The translations under genes and the position numbers were made by a program. From Actinopolyspora biskrensis (GTDB lineage Bacteria > Actinomycetota > Actinomycetes > Mycobacteriales > Pseudonocardiaceae), in the NCBI RefSeq assembly GCF_013408175.1, contig NZ_JACBYW010000009.1:1-64000 (forward strand): a DNA stretch of 64,000 nt. The letters run 5' to 3'. The notes beneath the pieces are model-generated. The model had not been told where the DNA came from. It saw only the letters and a program-made list of their open reading frames with translations, and made no database searches. Below are positions 17,086 to 25,560 of this stretch, one piece after another. The number at the start of each line of letters is the position of its first letter. Positions within the stretch are counted from its first letter, which is position 1.

Positions 17086-18132
17086 ATGACGCGAACGATG
17101 AAGGCCGTGCAGTACCGCCGGGTGGGCGGCAGCCCGGAAGTGGTCGATGTGGACGTTCCCGAGCCCGGACCGGGACAGGTACTGCTCAAAGTGGACGCAG
17201 CGGGGATGTGCCACTCGGACCTGGCCGTGATGGACTGGCCCGAGGAGGAGTTCCCGTACCGGTTGCCGTTGACGCTGGGTCACGAGGGAGCCGGCACCAT
17301 CAGCGCGTTCGGCCCCGGCCGGCACAGGTACTCCGAGGGCGAGCGGGTCGCGGTGTACGGGCCGTGGGGCTGCGGGCTGTGCCGCACGTGCTCCTACGGC
17401 GAGGAGAACTACTGCCGCTACGCGGGCCGGATGGGCATCCACCCGCCCGGGCTGGGCGCCCCCGGCGCGATGGCCGAGTACCTGCTGGTGGACGACGAGC
17501 GCCACCTGGTCCCGCTGGGCGAGCTCGATCCGGTGGAGGCGGCCCCGCTGACCGACGCCGGCCTGACCCCTTACCACGCGATCAAGAAGTCGCTTCCGAA
17601 ACTGGTCCCCGGCAGCACCGCCGTGGTGATCGGGGCGGGCGGTCTCGGTCACGTGGGCATCCAGCTGCTGCGGACGCTGACCCCCGCTCAGGTCGTGGCC
17701 ATGGACATCAACGACCAGAAGATGGAGCTGGCCCGGCGGGTCGGTGCGCACCGCGCGATTCGTTCCGACGACTCCGCGCCGAACGAGACGGCCGAGCTCA
17801 CCGACGGGCGGGGAGCGGAGGCGGTGTTCGACTTCGTCGGCAGCACGGCCACCACCCGCACCGCGGCCCGCTGCGTCACCACCGAGGGCGACCTCACGAT
17901 CGTGGGAGTCGGCGAGGGCACGGTCCCGGTCGGTTTCGGCACGCTGCCCTTCGAGGCCTCGGTCTCCGCTCCCTACTGGGGGACCAGGGGCGAGCTGGTG
18001 GAACTGCTGGAACTGGCCAGGAACGGCTCGGTCCGGGTGCACGTGGACTCGTTCCCGCTGGACGAGACCCCGCGGGTCTACGAGCGGTTCCACCGGGGGG
18101 AGATCCCCGGACGGGCCGTGATCGTGCCGTGA
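17086..18132 (+). CDS. Zinc-dependent alcohol dehydrogenase (MDR family)
   Basis: This 348-residue medium-chain dehydrogenase has the catalytic zinc ligands Cys42 and His66 with Glu67 (GMCHSDL, LGHEGAGT). The four structural-zinc Cys are in CGLCRTCSYGEENYC (residues 96-110) and the Rossmann motif in VIGAGGLGHVGIQLL. The profile fits NAD+-dependent alcohol or aryl-alcohol dehydrogenases of actinomycetes (AdhA/AdhP-like), acting in the cytosol. The ATG at 17086 follows GCGAGGTGGGCG; an upstream in-frame extension of over 100 codons is non-coding in composition. It is convergent with the RecB-like nuclease gene. Confidence 0.93.
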   Translation: MTRTMKAVQYRRVGGSPEVVDVDVPEPGPGQVLLKVDAAGMCHSDLAVMDWPEEEFPYRLPLTLGHEGAGTISAFGPGRHRYSEGERVAVYGPWGCGLCRTCSYGEENYCRYAGRMGIHPPGLGAPGAMAEYLLVDDERHLVPLGELDPVEAAPLTDAGLTPYHAIKKSLPKLVPGSTAVVIGAGGLGHVGIQLLRTLTPAQVVAMDINDQKMELARRVGAHRAIRSDDSAPNETAELTDGRGAEAVFDFVGSTATTRTAARCVTTEGDLTIVGVGEGTVPVGFGTLPFEASVSAPYWGTRGELVELLELARNGSVRVHVDSFPLDETPRVYERFHRGEIPGRAVIVP

Positions 18133-18180
18133 GGCCCGGAGGTTCCGGATTCCCCGTGACGGCGGGAAACCCCCATTCGC

Positions 18181-18395
18181 AGTGCCCGCGCGGATCGGGC
18201 GAGCGCTCGCTCGATGGGCAAGCGACGCCAGTCGCTTCTCACCACCCGAGCGACCGGCACCGCCGGGGGTTCTCAGTCTCGGGTCTCGCGAGGACGGCCC
18301 CGACGTCGTGCAGGCCGCTACCCGATGTCGGGGCACCCGCAGCGAGAGCCCGCGAGAGGTTCCGCCACGGCACCACCCGAGCAAATCACCCTGCA
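18181..18395 (-). repeat. Dispersed intergenic repeat R3 (near full length)
   Basis: Read on the minus strand, this begins about 20 bases after the TAG of the RecB-like gene: TTTGCTCGGGTGG, GGCGGAACCTCTCGCGGG, CCCCGACATCGGGTAGCGG, a second GACGTCGGGG block, then a distinct module of about 80 bases (18181-18260) shared with R6. It is highly similar to R1 over the first 110 bases. The tail with GACAGGAAA is missing. Confidence 0.75.
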
Positions 18396-18416
18396 AGGAC
18401 TCCCAGTCAGAAGCCG

Positions 18417-20090
18417 CTACACGTCCTCGACGCAGGGGACCTCCAGCACCGCCTCCGAACTCATCCACCGCCGGATGGCCAGAGTGGCCCGGACGTCGTC
18501 CTCGTTGTACTCCAACAGCCGTTCCCGCTGCACGAGGTCCGGCTCACCGCCGTCGAAGCCGACCGCGTCCCGGTACCAGCGCATCGAGTTCTCCCCGCCC
18601 GCCTCGGAGTCACGCCAGGAGAACCCCGCGTTGGGCGCGATCACCTTCAACCCCTTGCCGTTCGGGCAGACGAACTGGTCCCGCACCACCGCGAACACGT
18701 CCACCCAGTCCGCGGAGTTCACGAACTCGCGCACCTCCTCGACGGGAGGAACGCCCGGCTTACCCGCGAACCGCTCCGCCGAGCTCAACATCCAACGGTT
18801 CTCGGCGAGCTCGTTGTAGCAGTAGGCCCGGAAGACGAGCCCGCGCTCGTGCGTGGCGCGGCGCAGCGCGGAGAACCAGGCCCAGAACTCGGCGAACGAA
18901 CGCGCCTCGTCGTCCGAGGGCAGCGGGTCCCAGGTCACGAATCCCCGATAGCCGGACTCCGTCCCCAGCACCTCGGCCGTGCCCCGCGTCCCGGCGGTCC
19001 CCTCCTCGGGATAGGAGAGCAGTGCCCCCCAGAGGTAGGCACCCGAGTCCGAGTAGCTCTCCATGTCCACGTCGACTTCCACATCTCCCCTGGAGATGTC
19101 CACCCGCGGGACACGGCGTACGAGGGAGAGCCCGCGCAGCCACGCGCGCGCCAGCAGCACGGCCTCGCTCAAGCGTTTGGCGGGCAGCGGCGGGTCCGCG
19201 AACTCCTCGACGTTCAACGCGGCCAGATCGTCCACCTTCGAAACGCCCACCCGGCGCAGCCGCACCGCGTCGTCGCCGCGCACCACGAGACTCACGTCGT
19301 GCGCGGAGCGGAGCTGGCTCTCGCACACCGGCCACCAGGGGCAGCCCTTGCACTCCATGATTCGCGTCGGCTGGGCCAGCGCCCGCCCGCCCGTGGCGGC
19401 CGCCTCGGCCACGGCCAGCCGGTCCGCGAACCGCTCGTCGTACTCCTCCAGCACGCTGCGCTCGCCGGACCAGGTGCGGGACTCGAGGTCGTGCCAGACC
19501 ACGACCTCACCGTCGGAACCGATCGTCCCGCCCAGTAAGCGTCCACCGGACTGCATCCCGCAGGCCTGCAGCAGCCGCACGGCGTGGGCCAGCCTGAGCT
19601 GGTCCCGCGAGTGCGGCCGCGGTTTGCGCTTCGGGTCGTAGCCGGCCGACTCGGGTCGGGGCTCGGCGACCGGGGAGGTGCGCGCCCCCTTGCCCGAATC
19701 CGCGACCTTGTGCCGCACCACGAGCACCGGGACGTAGCCCGCACCGCTGCGTACCAGCAGTTCCACGGCGCCCTGCCTGCCTCCCCGACCGTCCCTGGGA
19801 AGCCGGGCACCGGAGATGTAGGCCGTCCCCTGCCGCATCGCCGCGAGAGTGGCCTCCTCCCCGGCCCGCTCGCCCACGTCGCGGGGGATCTCCGTCCACT
19901 CGGAGCCGAGCGTGCGACCGAGCCGGCACGCCAGCTGCCTGCGGTACTCGGTGGCATCGGCGATGCGCTGCTCCACTCCCGGGTCGGGAGGAGCCTGCAC
20001 GGCGTCGATCATGCTCGGGTCGTTGTCGAGATGCACGCGGCGGCGACAGCGTGTCACCACACCGCCGTCCAGCAGCACCTCTGAATCCAC
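18417..20090 (-). CDS. TM0106-family RecB-like nuclease
   Basis: The 557-residue protein matches the TM0106-type RecB-like family of putative nucleases. The N-terminal part holds the nuclease-like fold (DSEVLLDGGVVTRCRRRVHL, AAMRQGTAYISGARL, GYVPVLVVRHKVADSGKG). Next come a four-Cys candidate iron-sulfur or zinc site (C-G-M, then ECKGCPWWPVC), a helix-hairpin-like segment (LRRVGVSKVDDLAALNVEEF) and a C-terminal RNase-H/DEDD-type region beginning VDVDMESYSDSG with a late YNEDDVRATLAIRRW. It probably cuts or processes DNA in repair. The start is a GTG at 20090 with a weak CTGCAGG upstream. It is divergent from the Lys/Ala-rich gene. Confidence 0.85.
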   Translation of the reverse strand: MDSEVLLDGGVVTRCRRRVHLDNDPSMIDAVQAPPDPGVEQRIADATEYRRQLACRLGRTLGSEWTEIPRDVGERAGEEATLAAMRQGTAYISGARLPRDGRGGRQGAVELLVRSGAGYVPVLVVRHKVADSGKGARTSPVAEPRPESAGYDPKRKPRPHSRDQLRLAHAVRLLQACGMQSGGRLLGGTIGSDGEVVVWHDLESRTWSGERSVLEEYDERFADRLAVAEAAATGGRALAQPTRIMECKGCPWWPVCESQLRSAHDVSLVVRGDDAVRLRRVGVSKVDDLAALNVEEFADPPLPAKRLSEAVLLARAWLRGLSLVRRVPRVDISRGDVEVDVDMESYSDSGAYLWGALLSYPEEGTAGTRGTAEVLGTESGYRGFVTWDPLPSDDEARSFAEFWAWFSALRRATHERGLVFRAYCYNELAENRWMLSSAERFAGKPGVPPVEEVREFVNSADWVDVFAVVRDQFVCPNGKGLKVIAPNAGFSWRDSEAGGENSMRWYRDAVGFDGGEPDLVQRERLLEYNEDDVRATLAIRRWMSSEAVLEVPCVEDV

Positions 20091-20419
20091 GCCTGCAGGG
20101 TATGTCCTCACCCCCCGTGCGGGCCCCTCACCCCGGTGAGAGATACGCCAACCAACTTCCCCCGCCCCGCACGGAACCCTGTGACCTGCGACTTTTATCA
20201 CCACCAACGTGCGGGGGAGAGCACCTCGCCGCCCGGGGCACGAAGGACGCACCGCCCTCTCCCCGCCCCCGCAACACCCGGGCGGGTCCCGGACCCCGCG
20301 ATTTCCTCCGCACACAAAGTGCTCGTCCCGTCGTGTCGCTGTAGCAGCGGTGGGAGGTACTGCCTAGACTGATCGGCACAGCAGCCGTACGCCCATCCGG
20401 GCCGGAGGTGTTCGCCGCA
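20091..20419. promoter_or_regulatory. Divergent intergenic region, no gene seen
   Basis: These 329 bases separate two divergent genes. AT-richer patches (GACTTTTATCACC near 20190, CACACAAAGTGC near 20311) and CCTAGACTGATCGG near 20363 could hold promoters for either side. The GGAGG at about 20404 is the ribosome binding site of the next gene. Confidence 0.35.
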
Positions 20420-21055
20420 ATGGCAGGTCACAAGCGAACGCGACGGGCGTCGGCCCGGGCTCGCCAAAAGCCCGGCAAGGTCACGGACGACGCCGGGGAG
20501 CAGCGTCGTTCGGAGCGGAAGGCTCGCAGGGCGGACAAGAAGGCGGACAAGAGAGCGGCCAAGGCGGACAAGAGAGCGGCCAAGGCGGACAAGAGAGCGG
20601 CCAAGGCCGTGAAGAAGGGCGAGCACGGGCGCATCACCCCCGGCAACGCCAAGAAGGCCGTGGGAGTGGCCAAGATCCTCGGACCGGTACTGGTCCCCTA
20701 CGCCGCGCAGGCCGCCACCGGCGCCCGGGAGGCCTACGAACGCTTCCGGGCGCGCAGGCTCGGGGTCGCCGTGGAGGACGTTTCCCGCTTCTCCGGTCGC
20801 GGCGCCGCGCTGCACGCCCGCATCGCCGGCGACGCGAACGCGTTGGAGGAGCTGCGGCAGGGCGGTGACGAGGCGGACGAGTCCGTGACCCGCTTCGTGG
20901 ACTCGGCTCAGCGCAGACTCCGGGAGATGTCCAGCGCGGTGCGCGCCGCCGAGCGGATGCCCGCGGGCAGGAGACGGGCTGCCCACCGGGCGGTGGACGG
21001 GGAGCTGGGGCGCATCGAGGACGACCTGCTGCGGCGCTTCGGCGCACGCACTTGA
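20420..21055 (+). CDS. Lys/Ala-rich protein with tandem N-terminal repeats
   Basis: This 211-residue protein begins MAGHKRTRRASARARQKPGK. Residues about 40-66 are a tandem KADKRAA array encoded by a 21-base unit present almost three times, giving a highly basic helix. A hydrophobic stretch (AVGVAKILGPVLVPYAAQAA, about 80-100) follows, then a charged helical C-terminal half. It resembles actinobacterial DUF6474-type proteins of unknown function; the resemblance is by overall composition and not certain. The ATG at 20420 is preferred over the GTG at 20408 because GGAGG directly abuts the GTG. The basic repeat suggests nucleic-acid or membrane-surface binding. Confidence 0.75.
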   Translation: MAGHKRTRRASARARQKPGKVTDDAGEQRRSERKARRADKKADKRAAKADKRAAKADKRAAKAVKKGEHGRITPGNAKKAVGVAKILGPVLVPYAAQAATGAREAYERFRARRLGVAVEDVSRFSGRGAALHARIAGDANALEELRQGGDEADESVTRFVDSAQRRLREMSSAVRAAERMPAGRRRAAHRAVDGELGRIEDDLLRRFGART

Positions 21056-21726
21056 GTGGGAGTTCCCGTTCGGGCCGTCGCGGGTGGTTGCCCGGCGGCG
21101 CCGACGGGCGGAGTGGTGTTGACGGGCGGGGTGGTGTTCCGGCGCAGGCAGCGCCGAGGAAAGCCCCGGGCCGGTCAACAGCTCGGCCGGAGAACATCAG
21201 CGGTGTGCGCCGCCGCGGGCGGAGCCTCCTGTTTCTCGCTCTCCGGAACGACCGGAAAGTCGATGTAACGTTTTCCCTCCCTCGAACGATCGAACCGGCG
21301 GGAAGTGTGCCGGGACCGTGGCCTTCGGGATCTCCACTGATTCCCACGGCCCGGTTCGCCCCTGCGGCCCACCGGCACGAGTGGTGCGGTCGTGCTCGCC
21401 CCGCCGCGCGGAGCGAGCACGCCGGCGCGGACTTCGCCCGCGCCGAAGTCCGCGCCTCCGAACGGGACGTGGTTTCACGATGCGGAAAACCGACCGCCTC
21501 GTTGAACGGTCTGTTCGCGTCGGTGAGCAGCACGAGTTCGGCTCAGCCGATCACATTTCGAATCACGCGCCGTACCGGCGAAAATCCGCTCCGGAACCGA
21601 CCCTCGCCCCGAAGGCGTGCCCCGCCCGACGTGTTCCGCCCCGGAGTTCCGCGACCGTGCTCCCCGCACGGCACAGCAACGCCGCGGGAACCCCGCCGGA
21701 ACCGGCTCCGGGGGGTCGCATCCGGA
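21056..21726. other. 671-base convergent gap without a gene
   Basis: No credible gene is seen. The left end holds a weak repeat copy (R4). A perfect 12-bp hairpin (21425-21436 with 21444-21455, arm GCGCGGACTTCG) and an 8-bp stem (CGTGCTCG/CGAGCACG, about 21391-21421) lie in the middle and may stop transcription from one or both convergent genes. The remainder is featureless to me. Confidence 0.5.
21060..21205 (+). repeat. Dispersed intergenic repeat R4 (diverged)
   Basis: A diverged copy directly behind the Lys/Ala-rich gene, in sense orientation. TCGCGGGTGGTTGCCCGGCGG matches the A module, GTGGTGTTCCGGCGC with GCGCCGAGG matches the hairpin region, and GAGAACATCAGCGG matches the tail. The match is weaker than for R1, R3 and R5. 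Confidence 0.45.
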
Positions 21727-22653
21727 TCAGCGGTACGGAGACCACCGCACGGTGAAGTCGCGCTCCCGCATGGAACGCAGTCTCCTGTGGAGCTCACCCG
21801 CGACCGACGGGTTGCTGCGCAGGTTCGGCAGGACGCTCACCGTGATCTTGAGCTCACGCAGATCGCGCAGCACCGGGAACCCCTCCCAGGCGACGACGTC
21901 GAAGCCGTACGCGGCCACCAGCTGCCGGTAGGCCTCGGGAGAGCGCCCGAGCCGCAGGTAGCCCACAGCCATGGGGGTGAGGTCCCACTCCGGCGGACCG
22001 GCGCACAGCGAGTCGAAATCGCACAGCACCGGCCCCTGCGGCCCCATGATGACGTTTCCCAGGTGAGCGTCCCCGTGCGCGATGCTGCGGGGCAGGGCGA
22101 ACTCCAGCTCGTCGAGACGCTGTTCGACCGCGTCGCAATGCCGCTTCAGGAAATCCCGGTCCACGCGGTCGAGCTCGTGCTCCCCCTCCGCGAGACGCCT
22201 CCTGGCGTCCGCGACCGGACGCCACTCCCCGACCGAGGGGGGAATCCCCGAGGAGTGCAGCGATCGAAGCAGCCCGCCCAGGTCGTAGCCGGTCGGTTCG
22301 GCACCGGAGTCGGGGATCTCCTCCCAGAGCGTCGCCACGTGTTCGCCCGCCCGAACGGGCTGCCGCACGCCGGGGAGCAACCGAACGGAGGGCACCCCCT
22401 GCTCGGCGAGCCAGCGCGCGGCCTCGACCACGTTGTCGGCCCGGTAGGCCAACGAGGACGTGAGCACGATGCGCACGACCACAGGTGCCGTGCGCAGCAG
22501 AAACACCCCGTTGTTGACGAAGCGCAGCAGTCGCGCCCCACTGGGGTCCAACCCCGCGGCGGCGCAGACCTCGGCCAGCGCGGATTCCAGTTCCTGCGGG
22601 ATGTCGGACTCCCGTGCGGAATTCGGCGAAAAAGTCATGTTTGCCGATGTCAT
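21727..22653 (-). CDS. Aminoglycoside phosphotransferase-family kinase
   Basis: The 308-residue protein has the APH/choline-kinase fold. It shows a nucleotide-binding N-lobe (ARLLRFVNNGVFLL, PVVVRIVLTSS), the Brenner motif IAHGDAHLGNVIMG with the catalytic Asp, and the metal-binding LCDFDSLCAGPPEWDL. Members phosphorylate small molecules (antibiotics, choline, homoserine and others), and many actinobacterial copies lie next to XRE regulators without conferring resistance. It lies 60 bases downstream of the XRE/TPR regulator on the same strand and is probably co-transcribed. The ATG at 22653 follows GGAAGAC; a second ATG lies five codons in. Substrate unknown. Confidence 0.87.
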   Translation of the reverse strand: MTSANMTFSPNSARESDIPQELESALAEVCAAAGLDPSGARLLRFVNNGVFLLRTAPVVVRIVLTSSLAYRADNVVEAARWLAEQGVPSVRLLPGVRQPVRAGEHVATLWEEIPDSGAEPTGYDLGGLLRSLHSSGIPPSVGEWRPVADARRRLAEGEHELDRVDRDFLKRHCDAVEQRLDELEFALPRSIAHGDAHLGNVIMGPQGPVLCDFDSLCAGPPEWDLTPMAVGYLRLGRSPEAYRQLVAAYGFDVVAWEGFPVLRDLRELKITVSVLPNLRSNPSVAGELHRRLRSMRERDFTVRWSPYR

Positions 22654-22713
22654 GCTATGTCTTCCGGGGTAAGCGCGCCGCCGACGCCCACGGGGCACTC
22701 CCGCACGAGCCGA

Positions 22714-24096
22714 TCAAATCGAACGACTCTCCCTGAACTTGCGGACCTGCTCGGAGAAGTCGCGGGCGTCCGAGTTCGTGGTGTGCTTGGCCGCTTCCAG
22801 CTGCAGCGGTCGCAGCCGGTCCGGCACCCGGGCCGACTTGACCTGGGCCCCGATTTCGAGGGCCTGCCTGCCGACCTTGATCCCCTCCTGGACGTCACCG
22901 GCCCTTATGTGGTTCGTGGCCTGCATGCCCAGCCCGAAAACATGGCTGCGCTGCATGTCCACGTCATAGGACTCGTTGCACTTGATCGTCTCGGCGACGG
23001 CCATCGGCGCGTAGCGCTCCGGATCGAACTCGGCCAGCGCATCGTGCACCGAGCCCGTTACCGCGTGCAGGTCGTTCTCGTCGAAGAACCGGACCCAGTC
23101 CGGAGCCTCGTTCAGCCTGGCCCGCGCGAACTCGTCCCTGGTCCTGCCCAGCATCTTCGAGACCTGGTCCGGGAGGTTGAGCATCCCGTACGCCCAACCC
23201 TCGTTGGCGCACATGACCGCGACCGTGAGCGAGGAACCGGAGTCCTGGGCCGCTATCTGTCCGAGCTGGAACAGCTTCAAGGCCTCGTTGGGCTGGTGAT
23301 AGTGCAGGTAGACCCGCCCCATCCTGTACAGCACGTTCGCGACCAGGCTGTCGTCGTTGGCCTGTTTGGCGAACTGGAGCGCCTGGCCGAAATGACTTCG
23401 GGCCGGGTCCATCAGCCCCATGTCGAACGACGTCCATCCCGCCAGGCTGTGCATGTCGGCGAGCGAAGTGAACAACCGTTGTTGAACCTGGTCCGTGCAA
23501 CTGGCGTGCAGCAGCTGTTTCGCCCAGTGCAACTGGGCGACGACGGCGTCACGGCAAGTCCCCCCACCGTAACGATAGTCCAGGTCACGCAACGCTTTGG
23601 TCGCCGCCTGAATCTGCTGAACGTCGGCCATGCCGATACGCGACGGCGCAGGGGTCTGGGCACTGGCAGCGGCCCAGCCACTCTCCTCCGCGCCGAAGAC
23701 GGAAGCCCCCATAGCAACCGCCGCGGCATGGGACAGAAACTTCCGACGCTTCACCGTCTCGTCCTCCTCAGCCGGGGAGTCGCCGCTGTCCGAATCGGCG
23801 ACTCTCACTGCCGTCGCCCCGTCATAGGCGAGGCCCATATACCCCCTCGGGACGCCGAGACCATCCGCGATTCGGGCCAGCACGTCGTATGCGATGACCT
23901 GCCTGCCCTTGAGGATCTCCGAAACCTCGGATTGCGACTGTCCGGTGGCGGCCGCGATCTGGCGCTGCGAAACACCGTGCTTGCGCAGCAACTTGTAGAT
24001 GTCGCTGATGTTCCGGCTGGCCAGAGCTTCCCGCATCTCCCGTCCGTCCCAGACCTCTGGTGCGACGAGAGAACCGCTCGAACCGATGGTGTTCAT
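22714..24096 (-). CDS. XRE/TPR transcriptional regulator
   Basis: The 460-residue regulator has an N-terminal helix-turn-helix at about residues 30-85 (LRKHGVSQRQIAAATGQSQS, then EVSEILKGR), a Tat-like KRRKFLSHAAAVAMGASVFG segment in the middle (residues about 115-135) and a C-terminal array of helical TPR-type repeats (ANVLYRMGRVYLHYHQPNEA, AVMCANEGWAYGMLN). This matches the large actinomycete XRE/TPR regulators that control development or secondary metabolism. The hydrophobic KRRKFL stretch lies between domains and is probably a linker or hydrophobic core element, not an export signal. AGAGGGG precedes the ATG. It shares a 220-base promoter region with two divergent small genes. Confidence 0.88.
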   Translation of the reverse strand: MNTIGSSGSLVAPEVWDGREMREALASRNISDIYKLLRKHGVSQRQIAAATGQSQSEVSEILKGRQVIAYDVLARIADGLGVPRGYMGLAYDGATAVRVADSDSGDSPAEEDETVKRRKFLSHAAAVAMGASVFGAEESGWAAASAQTPAPSRIGMADVQQIQAATKALRDLDYRYGGGTCRDAVVAQLHWAKQLLHASCTDQVQQRLFTSLADMHSLAGWTSFDMGLMDPARSHFGQALQFAKQANDDSLVANVLYRMGRVYLHYHQPNEALKLFQLGQIAAQDSGSSLTVAVMCANEGWAYGMLNLPDQVSKMLGRTRDEFARARLNEAPDWVRFFDENDLHAVTGSVHDALAEFDPERYAPMAVAETIKCNESYDVDMQRSHVFGLGMQATNHIRAGDVQEGIKVGRQALEIGAQVKSARVPDRLRPLQLEAAKHTTNSDARDFSEQVRKFRESRSI

Positions 24097-24317
24097 TTGA
24101 AGACCCCTCTACGCTTCTCGGGCGTCGGTCGCAGATTAAGGCTCCGCGCAAAAGACGGTGAAGCAACCACAAGAAGCGGTGATCGGCAGGGCCGAACATC
24201 CGCTGACCGCTCATCGCGCGGTACGTCCGGTCGTCGCCCATCATCTAGCCAGCCGGCCGCCACACGTTCCAATCTAGTCATCAGCAAGCAACGCAGCACC
24301 GAGAGGACATCCGCCAA

Positions 24318-24593
24318 GTGGTTTCCTTCGAACACTCCGAATCCGAGGATTCGGCGGACTCCGCCCCCCGATCGGAAAACCGCCGGGACGATTCCGGAGA
24401 GGTCGTCGGACGGAACCACGGACAGGTGCGATGCCTCGACGTGAACCACACGCCGAGGGCCCTCGAGGTGCTCGTCAACCGGGACAGGGTGGTTCTCGCC
24501 GGACCGCCCGGTGCAACCGCGGCGCTGTCGGCCGAAAGGGTCGGCCAGTTGAGTTCCGCGCTGCGGTTCGCCGCTGATCAGGCGAGAAAGTGA
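24318..24593 (+). CDS. Small hypothetical protein (91 aa)
   Basis: This 91-residue protein has a disordered acidic/Ser-rich N-terminus (residues 1-35), then a compact region (VLVNRDRVVLAGPPGATAAL) and a C-terminal helix SAERVGQLSSALRFAADQ. The layout resembles the small protein encoded at 317-523, which also ends in a helix of the same kind (WTVEQARQLRDVLDEAL). It starts at a GTG, divergent from the XRE/TPR regulator, with the Cys-containing gene 12 bases downstream. The family is not recognised; a role with the regulator is inferred from position. Confidence 0.6.
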   Translation: MVSFEHSESEDSADSAPRSENRRDDSGEVVGRNHGQVRCLDVNHTPRALEVLVNRDRVVLAGPPGATAALSAERVGQLSSALRFAADQARK

Positions 24594-24605
24594 CGGTGAC
24601 GTACG

Positions 24606-24944
24606 GTGGACGCGATTCTGGGACAGGTTCTGCGCAACGCGGTCTGGGAGCGGCTCGATGTGCTTTCCGAGCTGACCAACCGCGCGGATGCGTCGTCCCT
24701 GCTGTCCGTGGCGCGTTCCGAGCTCCCGCGGCTGACCGCGGGATGGCGGACGCTGCTGACCGCACACGAACCGGACGAACGAGGCAACTGCCCCGAGTGC
24801 TCGAGCTGGCTGCGCCCGCGCAAGGCACCCTGCGCGGTGTGGCGCTCCGCCTACGAGCACCTCGTCGCCGGCGGCCTCGCCCCCCGTCCCGCACGGCACC
24901 TGCGACCGGCGCGGGAACTGCGCCGAGCAGCGCCGGTGCCGTAA
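24606..24944 (+). CDS. Small Cys-motif protein (112 aa)
   Basis: This 112-residue protein is helical through residue 55. It then carries CPECSSWLRPRKAPC (two C-x2-C / C spaced Cys), a likely zinc-binding knuckle, and ends in an Arg/Ala-rich tail. It begins at GTG 24606, 12 bases after the previous stop, so the two are one unit. Proteins of this shape commonly flank XRE regulators in actinomycetes, but their biochemical role is unknown. The tail is long and basic. Confidence 0.65.
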   Translation: MDAILGQVLRNAVWERLDVLSELTNRADASSLLSVARSELPRLTAGWRTLLTAHEPDERGNCPECSSWLRPRKAPCAVWRSAYEHLVAGGLAPRPARHLRPARELRRAAPVP

Positions 24945-25011
24945 AACCCGGCGGGCCCGGTTTCCGAACACCACACCCCCGAACCGGTTTCGGAGCCGAT
25001 GCCCGCCGAGA

Positions 25012-25063
25012 ACCGGTGATCGGCATGACGTGCCCCCCGACCACGGCCATGCCGATCACCGGT
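25012..25063. terminator. Perfect 16-bp inverted repeat
   Basis: ACCGGTGATCGGCATG (25012-25027) pairs perfectly with 25048-25063 across a 20-base loop, about 70 bases after the Cys-motif gene. It is probably a terminator or a protein-binding dyad. Confidence 0.55.
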
Positions 25064-25346
25064 CTTCCCGTCCGCCTCCCGCGGCCGTGCACGGCGGGGA
25101 ACGAACGGCACCGTGACAGAGCTCCACAGTGCCGTCGCCAACTCCACAATGCCGTACGACCACGCGCCGTGGGAATCACGGACCGGTGGACGGGTGCCGA
25201 GTTCCCGCCGACCGGGTGATTTCACAGATTTCCGCGAGCCGGTACCGACGTTACTCCCCTCCCCCGCACCGGTACCGGCTTGCGGATCCCACCACTCCGC
25301 CACCGGTGAATCGTCTGCCCGACACCCCGTCGGCGGCGGAGTAGTT

Positions 25347-25393
25347 CCGGGATCCCGGCACTCGTTTCCCCCTGGCGAGTGCCGGGATTCCGG
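25347..25393. terminator. 18-bp inverted repeat, one mismatch
   Basis: CCGGGATCCCGGCACTCG (25347-25364) pairs with 25376-25393 with one mismatch and an 11-base loop. It lies about 170 bases downstream of the isocyanide-synthase fusion gene, read in that gene's direction, and may terminate it. Confidence 0.55.
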
Positions 25394-25560
25394 CATATCA
25401 ACGGATTCTTCGGGGACTCGGTTGTCGTAGCTGGTCGCTTGGCGGAGCCTCTCGCGGTCGGTCGAGTTACCCAGGCTCAAAGCGCTTTCGCTGGATTGAC
25501 GTCCTGGTCTGGAGTTCCTGCTGAGAGCTCGGTGACTGTTGAGCCCGGTCAACCCCGCCG

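Larger units (their letters stand above)
24945..25560. other. 616-base convergent gap with two long hairpins
   Basis: No gene is recognised. Two strong inverted repeats are described separately. The 130 bases before 25560 (TTGTCGTAGCTGGTCGC onward) are visibly lower in GC than the surroundings and show no clear frame; they could be a relic of a mobile or replaced sequence. Confidence 0.45.

Noticed and set aside
23690-23760. Tat signal in the XRE/TPR regulator (KRRKFL)
   Set aside because: It lies between the helix-turn-helix and the TPR part, not at the N-terminus, so export is unlikely.
21052-24444. 1130-codon open frame on the plus strand
   Set aside because: It runs antisense through the phosphotransferase and XRE/TPR genes and across the convergent gap; the translation is Arg/Pro/Gln-rich without family motifs.
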